Part shown: positions 1-6,289 of the stretch, in pieces
Numbering within the stretch: the first letter of the stretch is position 1
Layout of the letters: each line of letters begins with the position of its first letter
Assembly (NCBI GenBank): GCA_014379595.1
Contig: JACMLM010000020.1
Location: forward strand, 62,001-126,000
Direction of reading: 5' to 3'
DNA from: Anaerolineales bacterium
GTDB lineage: Bacteria > Chloroflexota > Anaerolineae > Anaerolineales > Villigracilaceae
Length of the DNA stretch: 64,000 bases
Program-made: the position numbers and the translations under genes
Notes under the pieces: model-generated
Seen by the model: the letters and a program-made list of their open reading frames with translations, nothing else
Databases searched by the model: none
What the model was told of the DNA's origin: nothing

Positions 1-140
1 TATTATACGGTTTCAAGAGAGCAATATTACGGCGAAAAGCTAAGTCTAAAGAGTCTCTAACCCACATCTGCTAGTGATTGACTAGATTGAGTGGAAAGGG
101 CTGTATATATGGGAAAAGATAATTAGAATTCAATGAAGTG
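1..140 (+). repeat. long direct repeat, copy A
   Basis: Copy A of an imperfect repeat whose other copy is at 4027-4167 in the same orientation. Shared blocks in the same order are TTTCAAGAG, TCTAAAG, TCTCTAACCCA, ATCTGC, GGGCTGTATAT and ATTAGAATT, ending with ATGAAGT. Both copies are about 140 bp with similar spacing between blocks, so this is not a chance match. Neither copy has a long reading frame. It may be a promoter-bearing or mobile intergenic element; its function is unknown. Confidence 0.6.
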
Positions 141-181
141 AATGATTTAATATACTTTTATATGAGAAGGGGAAACCTTAT

Positions 182-308
182 ATGTCGTTGCGAGGAGGGT
201 GATCGTCCCGACGTGGCAACCCCCGTATGATAAGGAGGTTGCTCACCTGCACTGGCGTGCGGCGCAAGTGTCGTCGCCAAAGAGCAAAGGCGCTCCTCGC
301 AACGACAT
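182..308. repeat. R1 dispersed palindrome, copy 1
   Basis: The outer arms ATGTCGTTGCGAGGA and TCCTCGCAACGACAT are exact inverted repeats. The interior holds smaller inverted segments (GTTGCTCACCTGCACT and GCGGCGCAAGTGTCG). Related copies are at 3579-3700 and 50718-50814. Size and palindromic form fit a non-autonomous dispersed repeat (BIME or MITE class). Confidence 0.75.
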
Positions 309-334
309 GGAAACGCAACGACATGTGCAATAAT

Positions 335-2032
335 TCACTGTTTTGAAAATGATTCGTTTATCAGGTCTTGTGCGGTTTGGCCGTCCAGTGCTTTATTGAA
401 GAGAAAGCCCTGACCATAGTCGCATTCCAGGCTAATGAGATTGTTCATTTGCTCTTCGGTCTCGATGCCTTCGGCAATGACCTTCATGCCGAGGCTGTTG
501 GCCATGGCGATGATGGCACGGATGATGGGAACTCCGCTCTTGCTGATGCCAAGTGTGCTGATAAATGAACGATCTATTTTGAGATTGTTGACGGGCAAAC
601 GCCTCAGATAGCCAAGAGACGAGTAGCCTGTGCCGAAGTCGTCGATCTCGACCCCCACGCCTAATGTTTGTAAATGTTCAATTTTAGTGACTGCTGATTC
701 GATATCTTCAATGAGCGTGGTCTCTGTTAATTCCAATAGCAGGCTTCTAGCCGGCAGACCAGTTTGCTGCAAAACGGTGGTGATCTGCGTTGCCAGCTCG
801 GGATGAGCGAACTGGCGGCTGGAAAGATTGACGCTGATGGTAAGAGGAAACTCCATGTTGAACTGGTTGTGCCACTGCTGCATTTGATGACAAGCCTCGT
901 ACAGCACCCATTGACCGATGGGCACGATCAGCCCGGACTCTTCTGCAGATTTGATGAAGTCTGCCGGGTAGAGCAAGCCTCGTTCGGGGTGCTGCCAGCG
1001 TAACAAAGCTTCGAAGCCGGTGATCCGCTTTGGGTGTAGGGAAAGAATCGGCTGATAATGAAGCATGAATTCCCCATGCCGAAGCGCATTGCGCAGGCCG
1101 TTTTCCAGTTTCAAAACGTGCGCCGCCTCTTCCCGCATTAAGACATCGAATACTTTATAGCGGTTCTTGCCGCTCACTTTTGCGCTGTACATGGCGATAT
1201 CGGCATCACGCAGAATATCATCGAGGTGTTCATATCGAAGCAGGTCCATCACAATGCCAATGCTGGCGGTCATGACAATAGAATTTCCTTCCACTTCAAA
1301 CGGAGCAGACAGACTCTCCTGCAGGCGCTGGACGATAAGCAAGACTTCCTCATTGTTTTTAAAACCTTCGAGCAAGATGGCGAATTCATCACCGCCGAGG
1401 CGAGCTACTACATCTACCGAGCGCACCACGATGATCAAGCGCTGTGCCAGGCCTAAAAGTATTTGGTCTCCAATATTATGACCAAGGCTGTCATTGATGA
1501 CTTTGAAGCGGTCAAAATCGAGATAGACCACTGCGAACAGATCGTTGGGATGGCGTTTGTTCCATTCGATGGCATGCTCGAGCCGGTTGACAAACATTCT
1601 GCGATTAGGCAGGTTGGTGAGCGGGTCGTGCAGCGCTTCGTGAGTCAAACGTCCCTCGGCCTGTACTCGTTTATCCATTTCCTCCTGCAACTCTTCGGCC
1701 TGCTTATTGACTCGATCAAGCAGCGCCCTGATCCAGGCAGTGCCCATGCCCACCAACGTAAAGGCGAAGCTGCCTACCATGGCAGGCACAATATCATAGA
1801 CAGTGCCTCCTACCAGGCGCAAAAGAAAATTGTGCAAGGGAACGGTGAGAATTCCCAACAGCAAACTGCCGCGTATGCCAAGCAGCCACCCCGCCACAGC
1901 CATAGGGACAACGATGAATGCCGCCGTGGCCTCGCCACCCACTGGATACAGGATGGGGAAAATGATCGCATACAGGGTTATGCTTCCAAGAACGATCATG
2001 ATGCGAATATAAATGTTGGAGGGGATTTTCAT
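335..2032 (-). CDS. membrane GGDEF-EAL protein
   Basis: This 565-residue protein makes and/or degrades the second messenger cyclic di-GMP at the inner membrane. Residues 1-105 hold about four to five hydrophobic segments (a small membrane sensor of no family I can name), followed by a short charged linker. The GGDEF domain has an intact GGDEF at 213-217 and an RxxD inhibitory site (R204-D207), so cyclase activity is plausible. The EAL domain has EAL at 341-343, and typical downstream motifs (ELTETTLIED, DDFGTGYSSL) are intact, so phosphodiesterase activity is plausible too. It stands alone; an R1 palindrome lies just past its stop. No strong ribosome-binding site precedes the start. Two more GGDEF proteins are in the window. 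Confidence 0.92.
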   Translation of the reverse strand: MKIPSNIYIRIMIVLGSITLYAIIFPILYPVGGEATAAFIVVPMAVAGWLLGIRGSLLLGILTVPLHNFLLRLVGGTVYDIVPAMVGSFAFTLVGMGTAWIRALLDRVNKQAEELQEEMDKRVQAEGRLTHEALHDPLTNLPNRRMFVNRLEHAIEWNKRHPNDLFAVVYLDFDRFKVINDSLGHNIGDQILLGLAQRLIIVVRSVDVVARLGGDEFAILLEGFKNNEEVLLIVQRLQESLSAPFEVEGNSIVMTASIGIVMDLLRYEHLDDILRDADIAMYSAKVSGKNRYKVFDVLMREEAAHVLKLENGLRNALRHGEFMLHYQPILSLHPKRITGFEALLRWQHPERGLLYPADFIKSAEESGLIVPIGQWVLYEACHQMQQWHNQFNMEFPLTISVNLSSRQFAHPELATQITTVLQQTGLPARSLLLELTETTLIEDIESAVTKIEHLQTLGVGVEIDDFGTGYSSLGYLRRLPVNNLKIDRSFISTLGISKSGVPIIRAIIAMANSLGMKVIAEGIETEEQMNNLISLECDYGQGFLFNKALDGQTAQDLINESFSKQ

Positions 2033-2156
2033 ATGAATATTCTCAAGTATATACCCGCACCATCACCGGAACAATTGCATTATGCGAATCAGCTTGGCAA
2101 CCTCGCCTCTGCTTGCAATATATTATTTTGCATGGAGTGTCTACTTAAGAGTGTAA

Positions 2157-2231
2157 GCCACAGAGATCACAGAGAACTTTGAGATTCTTTCTCTGAGAAC
2201 TCATTGCTCTTATTACCCTGCGGGCTGTGGC
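2157..2231. repeat. R7 palindrome, copy 1
   Basis: It begins GCCACAGAGATCACAGAGA and ends GGCTGTGGC; the inner part TTTCTCTGAGA partly pairs with the left arm. It is an imperfect relative of the element at 3152-3256. It lies between the divergent GGDEF-EAL gene and the gene starting at 2350. Confidence 0.5.
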
Positions 2232-2282
2232 AAAGAAATACGTAGACACTTTCATTTTGCGTGGAATGAGAATCCCCACGGG

Positions 2283-2300
2283 GGGTCGGGTATACTTGGG
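2283..2300 (+). promoter_or_regulatory. 18-bp upstream box, copy 1
   Basis: GGGTCGGGTATACTTGGG occurs exactly here and at 4259-4276. It lies 49 bp before the chosen start of the 2350 gene; the other copy lies 41 bp before the mod start. TATACT within it could be a -10 element, but no good -35 sits 17 bp upstream. Promoter or operator role is inferred from exact conservation and similar placement only. Confidence 0.4.
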
Positions 2301-2349
2301 TAAGTTTATTTGGGATATCGCTATTTATCAACAGCAAAGACAAACATCA

Positions 2350-3102
2350 ATGACCAGTAAATCAACCAAACCAAAAACAAGCGCAGCGCCCAAGGCAAAA
2401 AATAAAAAAAAGGAATCTATTGACGCTTCACAAGTCACAATTATCGTGGCTGTGCTGGGTTTACTGGGTGTGATCGTTGGCGGAGTGTTTACCTATTGGA
2501 GCGTACAAACGCAAGTCTATGCACCCATTCAAGCCACGCAAACCTCTCAAGCCTTTAACCTTACACAAACCGCATTTATTTTAAATGCAAATCCGCCTTC
2601 CATAACCACAAACACGCCTGAGATCCCTACTGTTCTTTCACCCACCGAAACAGTCATCACTCCGCCTCAGCCGAGTATCAACTTTCTTGTTCCCACGGTC
2701 AGTGACCTGAATCTGGTTCCCACTATTTACATTGGCTATCTGGATATAAAGACACCCGAGACTCGTTCGTACACCGTTAAAGTATCGCGCAGGCTGACGT
2801 ATTTATGGACGTATCTGTGGTGTGCCAAGTTTTCAGGCACATTAGATGAAAACATAAGCAAGATGAAGTTTTCGTTTTTTGTAGATGACATTTCCATTCC
2901 TGAATCCAACTTCCTGGTGTTCAAAGACCCGAGCGCAGAAAATTGGTACTGCCAAAAATGGACCACGATGCTAAGCGGCTGGGGTTCGCAGCCACCCACT
3001 TTATCTGTTATTTATGAAATTCCCACCCCTATTTCTGATGGCGTGACTACCTTCCCGATCGGGATCTACGGCCATGAGATCATTGTGACGTATATTGATT
3101 AA
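2350..3102 (+). CDS. membrane-anchored protein of unknown function
   Basis: The product is about 250 residues from the ATG at 2350; the open frame reaches back to 2227, but that extension crosses an R7 repeat and the shared 18-bp box, so the shorter start is preferred. After a lysine- and serine-rich N-terminus there is one transmembrane segment (about residues 30-52, VTIIVAVLGLLGVIVGG). A Thr/Pro/Gln-rich linker follows, then a C-terminal domain of about 120 residues with several aromatic residues and two cysteines. The topology suggests a single-pass protein with the C-terminal domain outside the membrane. I do not recognise the family. It is followed by an R7 palindrome. Confidence 0.65.
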   Translation: MTSKSTKPKTSAAPKAKNKKKESIDASQVTIIVAVLGLLGVIVGGVFTYWSVQTQVYAPIQATQTSQAFNLTQTAFILNANPPSITTNTPEIPTVLSPTETVITPPQPSINFLVPTVSDLNLVPTIYIGYLDIKTPETRSYTVKVSRRLTYLWTYLWCAKFSGTLDENISKMKFSFFVDDISIPESNFLVFKDPSAENWYCQKWTTMLSGWGSQPPTLSVIYEIPTPISDGVTTFPIGIYGHEIIVTYID

Positions 3103-3151
3103 CTTGTAGATGAAGTGAAAAAAGAATACTGTGTTTATATAATTGGCCTCG

Positions 3152-3256
3152 TGCATAAGTAAGTGCAATACAGCCACAGAGCGCACAGAGACTTTTGAGA
3201 AAAGGCTTTTAAAACTCTTTTTTCTCTGCGCTCTCTGTGGCAAAAAGACTTATGCA
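3152..3256. repeat. R7 palindrome, copy 2 (MITE-like)
   Basis: A ~105 bp palindrome with ends TGCATAAGT and ACTTATGCA and inner arms GCCACAGAGCGCACAGAGA and TCTCTGCGCTCTCTGTGGC around an A/T-rich centre. It ends nine bases before the ATG of the GIY-YIG gene, exactly where the first strand of that domain should be encoded. Its form fits a miniature inverted-repeat element. Confidence 0.7.
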
Positions 3257-3265
3257 AGATGTCTA

Positions 3266-3529
3266 ATGACCAACTCTCATAATACAGTTTTATATACTGG
3301 CGTATCAAATAATCTTGCGCGCCGAGTGTATGAACATAAAAATGGATTAGGCGGCTCTTTCACCAAAAACTATAATATTCATAAGCTTGTATATTATGAA
3401 GTGGGAGATAACATTCATTCTGCTATTGCGACAGAGAAACAAATTAAGGGTGGTTCTCGCCAGAAGAAGCTGAATTTAATAAATAGCATGAATCCCGAAT
3501 GGAAAGATTTGTATGATGACATAATCTAA
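3266..3529 (+). CDS. GIY-YIG nuclease-like protein, N-terminally shortened
   Basis: This is a small member (about 87 residues) of the UvrC-type/URI GIY-YIG family, metal-dependent single-domain nucleases often found alone in bacterial genomes. The YIG half is clear (VLYTGVSNNLARRV), with the conserved Arg and the downstream H-K and E-K-Q-I-K segments. Family members normally start with a strand of the type YYVYI before the M/L-T-N segment. Here the sequence before MTN is the end of an R7 palindrome, so the GIY strand and its catalytic Tyr are lost. It is probably inactive or a decaying gene. The frame stays open upstream to 3143 through the repeat, which is not credible as protein. Confidence 0.75.
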   Translation: MTNSHNTVLYTGVSNNLARRVYEHKNGLGGSFTKNYNIHKLVYYEVGDNIHSAIATEKQIKGGSRQKKLNLINSMNPEWKDLYDDII

Positions 3530-3578
3530 ATTCACCATGTCGTTGTCAAATATGTCGTTGCGAGGTATATAAGATAAC

Positions 3579-3700
3579 ATGTCGTTGCGAGGAGGGTGCA
3601 CTTCCCGACGAAGCAATCTCCTCGCTGTTGGGGGTTGCTCACCTGCACTGCAACAAACGCAGTGCGGCGCAAGTGTCGCAAAAACCGCTCGCAACGACAT
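3579..3700. repeat. R1 dispersed palindrome, copy 2
   Basis: The arms ATGTCGTTGCGAG and CTCGCAACGACAT enclose the same inner segments as the copy at 182-308 (GTTGCTCACCTGCACT, GCGGCGCAAGTGTCG). Two partial left-arm echoes precede it at about 3537-3566, as if R1 ends had accumulated in tandem. Confidence 0.75.
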
Positions 3701-3707
3701 ATCGAAC

Positions 3708-3746
3708 AAATAATGCCCCATCCATTCTATGGATGGGGCATTATTT
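3708..3746. terminator. strong bidirectional hairpin terminator
   Basis: An 18-bp perfect stem (AAATAATGCCCCATCCAT against its complement) with a 3-nt loop and T-rich flanks on both strands. It lies just past the stop of the minus-strand YHS gene and downstream of the plus-strand GIY-YIG gene, so it can serve both. Confidence 0.8.
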
Positions 3747-3758
3747 TAGATGTACAAC

Positions 3759-3947
3759 TTAGCGCGGCAATGGATCGCTGACCGTAGTCTTGACGTATTT
3801 CTCAGGGTTTCTGTCGAAGGCATCTTTATCTGCCCTGGAACAGAAGTAATATATCTTCCCATTGTAAGTGGACTGGCCAGCGGCTGTTTCGCTTGTCACT
3901 TGCATACCGCAGACGGGGTCTTTATAGGTTTGTTTGGTTTGTGTCAT
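3759..3947 (-). CDS. YHS-domain protein
   Basis: A 62-residue protein with one YHS domain, a small metal-associated domain found in copper- and heavy-metal-related proteins and in enzyme N-termini. The signature is visible: DPVCGMQV, then a Y-N-G-K-x-Y-Y-F-C segment with the second Cys, then a D-x-F-x-x-N-P-E-K-Y ending. The start at 3947 is chosen because AAGGAGAT sits 8 bases upstream; the open frame reaches 3983 without a better site. It stands alone, with a strong terminator after it. A metal-binding or metal-handling role is family knowledge; the metal is not shown here. Confidence 0.88.
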   Translation of the reverse strand: MTQTKQTYKDPVCGMQVTSETAAGQSTYNGKIYYFCSRADKDAFDRNPEKYVKTTVSDPLPR

Positions 3948-4026
3948 TTTTTTATCTCCTTGTGATGTGTTACAGGTGGACATGGTGGAGCAAAACTTTT
4001 CTTGGTAGTACGTGCTCCATACTTTT

Positions 4027-4167
4027 TATTATATAGTTTCAAGAGCGCGATTTGGGGTAAAAATTGCGCTCTAAAGTTTCTCTAACCCATATCTGCGGAT
4101 TAATTGATTATCTTTAGTATAGAGGGCTGTATATGCGGAAAAATAGGATTAGAATTTTATGAAGTAA
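4027..4167 (+). repeat. long direct repeat, copy B
   Basis: Second copy of the ~140 bp element at 1-140, same orientation, 4.0 kb away. The ordered shared blocks include TTTCAAGAG, TCTCTAACCCA, GGGCTGTATAT and ATTAGAATT. It lies upstream of the type III restriction-modification operon, so the 4 kb between the copies is bounded by direct repeats. Confidence 0.6.
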
Positions 4168-4258
4168 GGTTTGTTTTTCTTTTTATCTGTGATTCCAGTT
4201 AAGTATGAAGAGAGCATTTCAAGTAGCTCTCAACCTATTTATTTACGCGAAGCGGAAA

Positions 4259-4276
4259 GGGTCGGGTATACTTGGG
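4259..4276 (+). promoter_or_regulatory. 18-bp upstream box, copy 2
   Basis: Identical over 18 bases to 2283-2300 and 41 bp before the mod start codon. It contains TATACT as a possible -10; a weak TTTACG lies 19 bp upstream. A shared promoter or regulator site for the two genes is inferred. Confidence 0.4.
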
Positions 4277-4317
4277 AAAATGAATACGATATCAGGGATT
4301 TAAACATCGGAAAACAT

Positions 4318-6285
4318 ATGCCTAAAAAACAATCTGTAACCAAACTAACACCATCCATTACTGAAGAACAACTGAATCAGTTACGTGAGATTATGCCGCA
4401 GGCATTTACCGAAGGCAAAATTGACCTCGATAAACTGCACGCTACGCTCGGTGACTTTGGGGATGAAAGACCCGAACGATATTCCTTCTCATGGGCTGGC
4501 AAACGAGATGCAATCCGTATTTTGCAAACGCCATCACGCGCCACATTGGTACCTGCACGTAAAGAATCAGTTGACTTTGACAAGACACAAAATATCTTCA
4601 TTGAAGGCGACAACCTCGAAGCTTTAAAACTTCTATATAAGCCTTATTTTGGACAGGTCAAGATGATCTACATTGACCCACCCTACAATACAGGCAATGA
4701 CTTTGTGTATCCTGATAACTTCGCCGACCCGTTGGATACCTATCTAAAACTGACGGGACAAAAAGACAGTGAAGGTAATTTACTGACTAGCAACGCCGAA
4801 ACGAGCGGACGTTACCACTCTGCCTGGCTCTCGATGATGTACCCGCGTTTGTTTTTGGCGAGACAATTGCTCAGAGACGATGGCTTTTTGGTCGTAAGCA
4901 TAGATGATGATGAGTTAAATAACCTAAGGTTAATTCTGAATGAAATCTTGGGCGAAGAAAATTTTATTGCTGTTCTAGTATGGGATAAAAACCGTAAAAA
5001 CGACGCAAAGTTTTTTTCTGTCGGTCACGAATATATGCTTATTTATGCCAAAGACAAAAAATTCTTGAGGGACAATGACACAGTTCTTCGTGCTCCCAAA
5101 GAGGGAATTGATGAATTGCGTTCAATGTACGATGATTTATGTAAAAAATTCAAAGATGACCACAAGGCTGTTGCTCAGGGTTTAATAAAATGGTATTCAA
5201 CGTTTGAGGATGATGATTCACGAAAGCCTCTAGCTCGCTTCAAAAAAGTTGACGCGAGAGGGCCTTATCGAGATGACGGAAATATTAATTGGCCAGGTGG
5301 TGGTGGCCCAACTTACGATGTATTTCATCCAATCACAGGAAAAGTGTGTAAAAAACCAAAAAGTGGTTGGAGGTATCCAACCAAAGAAAAAATGGATGAT
5401 GAAATAAGGAAAGGAAATGTTGTTTTTGGGCCAGATGAAACTACAGTCCCTTCGGTTATGAATTATTTGTTTGAAAAATCAGAACAAGTAATGCGAAGTG
5501 TCCATTTTAGTTATGCACAAACTGCGACAAATGAATTTGATAAAGTATTTGATGGTATAAGAGTCTTCGAAAACCCAAAACATTATTCTGATCTCATCCA
5601 AATTGTTGAATATCTAACTGATGAAACTGATTTGATAATGGATTTTTTTGCTGGGTCATGTTCAATTGCACATGCAATTTTTAATTTAAATCGAACAAGA
5701 ATCTCTTCTAGGAATTTTATATGTATACAACTTCCTGAGCCTGTAAATCCCAATACCAATGCAGGGCGTAATTCACTCAAGCTTGGCTTGAAAACTATTG
5801 CCGAAATCGGCAAAGAACGTATGCGCCGTGTTATCAAGAAAATGAGCAAAGAACGTGAAGGGCCATTGAAGTTAGCCAAACCTGAGGATTTAGGATTCAA
5901 GGTCTTCAAACTGCGCGAGTCCAATTACAAGCAATGGGATGATACAGAACAAAAAGACCCCAAAGCCTATGCCAAACAAATGGAAATGCTCGCTGATCCT
6001 CTGGTCAAAGGCTGGAAGGAAGAAGATGTTTTGTATGAAGTAGCTTTGAAGGAAGGCTACGGATTGAACGTCATTGTGGAAGATACAGAATCTAAAGGCG
6101 TGAAGAAAGTCAGTGACCCTGATAAAGAACAATGCTTTTATCTGTGTTTGGCAGACAAAGTCAAACTGAAAGATATCAAGCCATTGAATTTGAAGAAAGA
6201 TGATTTGTTTATTTGCCGTGACATCGCGCTGGATGATGAAGCCGCAGCAAACTTAGCGTTACAGTGCAGGTTAAAAACAATATAA
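4318..6285 (+). CDS. type III restriction-modification methylase (Mod)
   Basis: A 655-residue site-specific adenine-N6 DNA methyltransferase of the beta group, which provides both target recognition and modification in type III systems. Motif IV is DPPY at 120-123 (IDPPYNTGNDF). The SAM-binding motif I lies later (FFAGSC at 443-448), the order expected of beta-group Mod proteins. The middle third between them is the likely target-recognition region. Odd point: the second Gly of motif I (FxGxG) is Cys here, which may weaken SAM binding. The start at 4318 matches where Mod-like sequence begins (MPKKQSVTKL). The res gene follows after 4 bases, so the two are cotranscribed and probably coupled. 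Confidence 0.93.
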   Translation: MPKKQSVTKLTPSITEEQLNQLREIMPQAFTEGKIDLDKLHATLGDFGDERPERYSFSWAGKRDAIRILQTPSRATLVPARKESVDFDKTQNIFIEGDNLEALKLLYKPYFGQVKMIYIDPPYNTGNDFVYPDNFADPLDTYLKLTGQKDSEGNLLTSNAETSGRYHSAWLSMMYPRLFLARQLLRDDGFLVVSIDDDELNNLRLILNEILGEENFIAVLVWDKNRKNDAKFFSVGHEYMLIYAKDKKFLRDNDTVLRAPKEGIDELRSMYDDLCKKFKDDHKAVAQGLIKWYSTFEDDDSRKPLARFKKVDARGPYRDDGNINWPGGGGPTYDVFHPITGKVCKKPKSGWRYPTKEKMDDEIRKGNVVFGPDETTVPSVMNYLFEKSEQVMRSVHFSYAQTATNEFDKVFDGIRVFENPKHYSDLIQIVEYLTDETDLIMDFFAGSCSIAHAIFNLNRTRISSRNFICIQLPEPVNPNTNAGRNSLKLGLKTIAEIGKERMRRVIKKMSKEREGPLKLAKPEDLGFKVFKLRESNYKQWDDTEQKDPKAYAKQMEMLADPLVKGWKEEDVLYEVALKEGYGLNVIVEDTESKGVKKVSDPDKEQCFYLCLADKVKLKDIKPLNLKKDDLFICRDIALDDEAAANLALQCRLKTI

Positions 6286-6289
6286 AGAT

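Larger units (their letters stand above)
1..334. other. intergenic region with two repeats
   Basis: This stretch has no convincing gene. It holds one copy of a ~140 bp direct repeat (1-140), an AT-rich spacer and a complete R1 palindrome (182-308), then a short extra echo of the R1 end at about 311-325. The minus-strand GGDEF-EAL gene ends at 335, so the R1 palindrome lies just downstream of it and could form a strong RNA hairpin there. Confidence 0.7.
3984..4317. other. intergenic region before mod
   Basis: It holds direct-repeat copy B (4027-4167) and the second 18-bp box (4259-4276). An open frame in phase with mod extends back to 4171, but it lacks a ribosome-binding site and covers repeat-like DNA, so I treat it as leader rather than coding. 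Confidence 0.6.

Noticed and set aside
1463..2182. 239-residue plus-strand frame opposite the GGDEF-EAL gene
   Set aside because: It is antisense to clearly coding minus-strand sequence and shows no domain.
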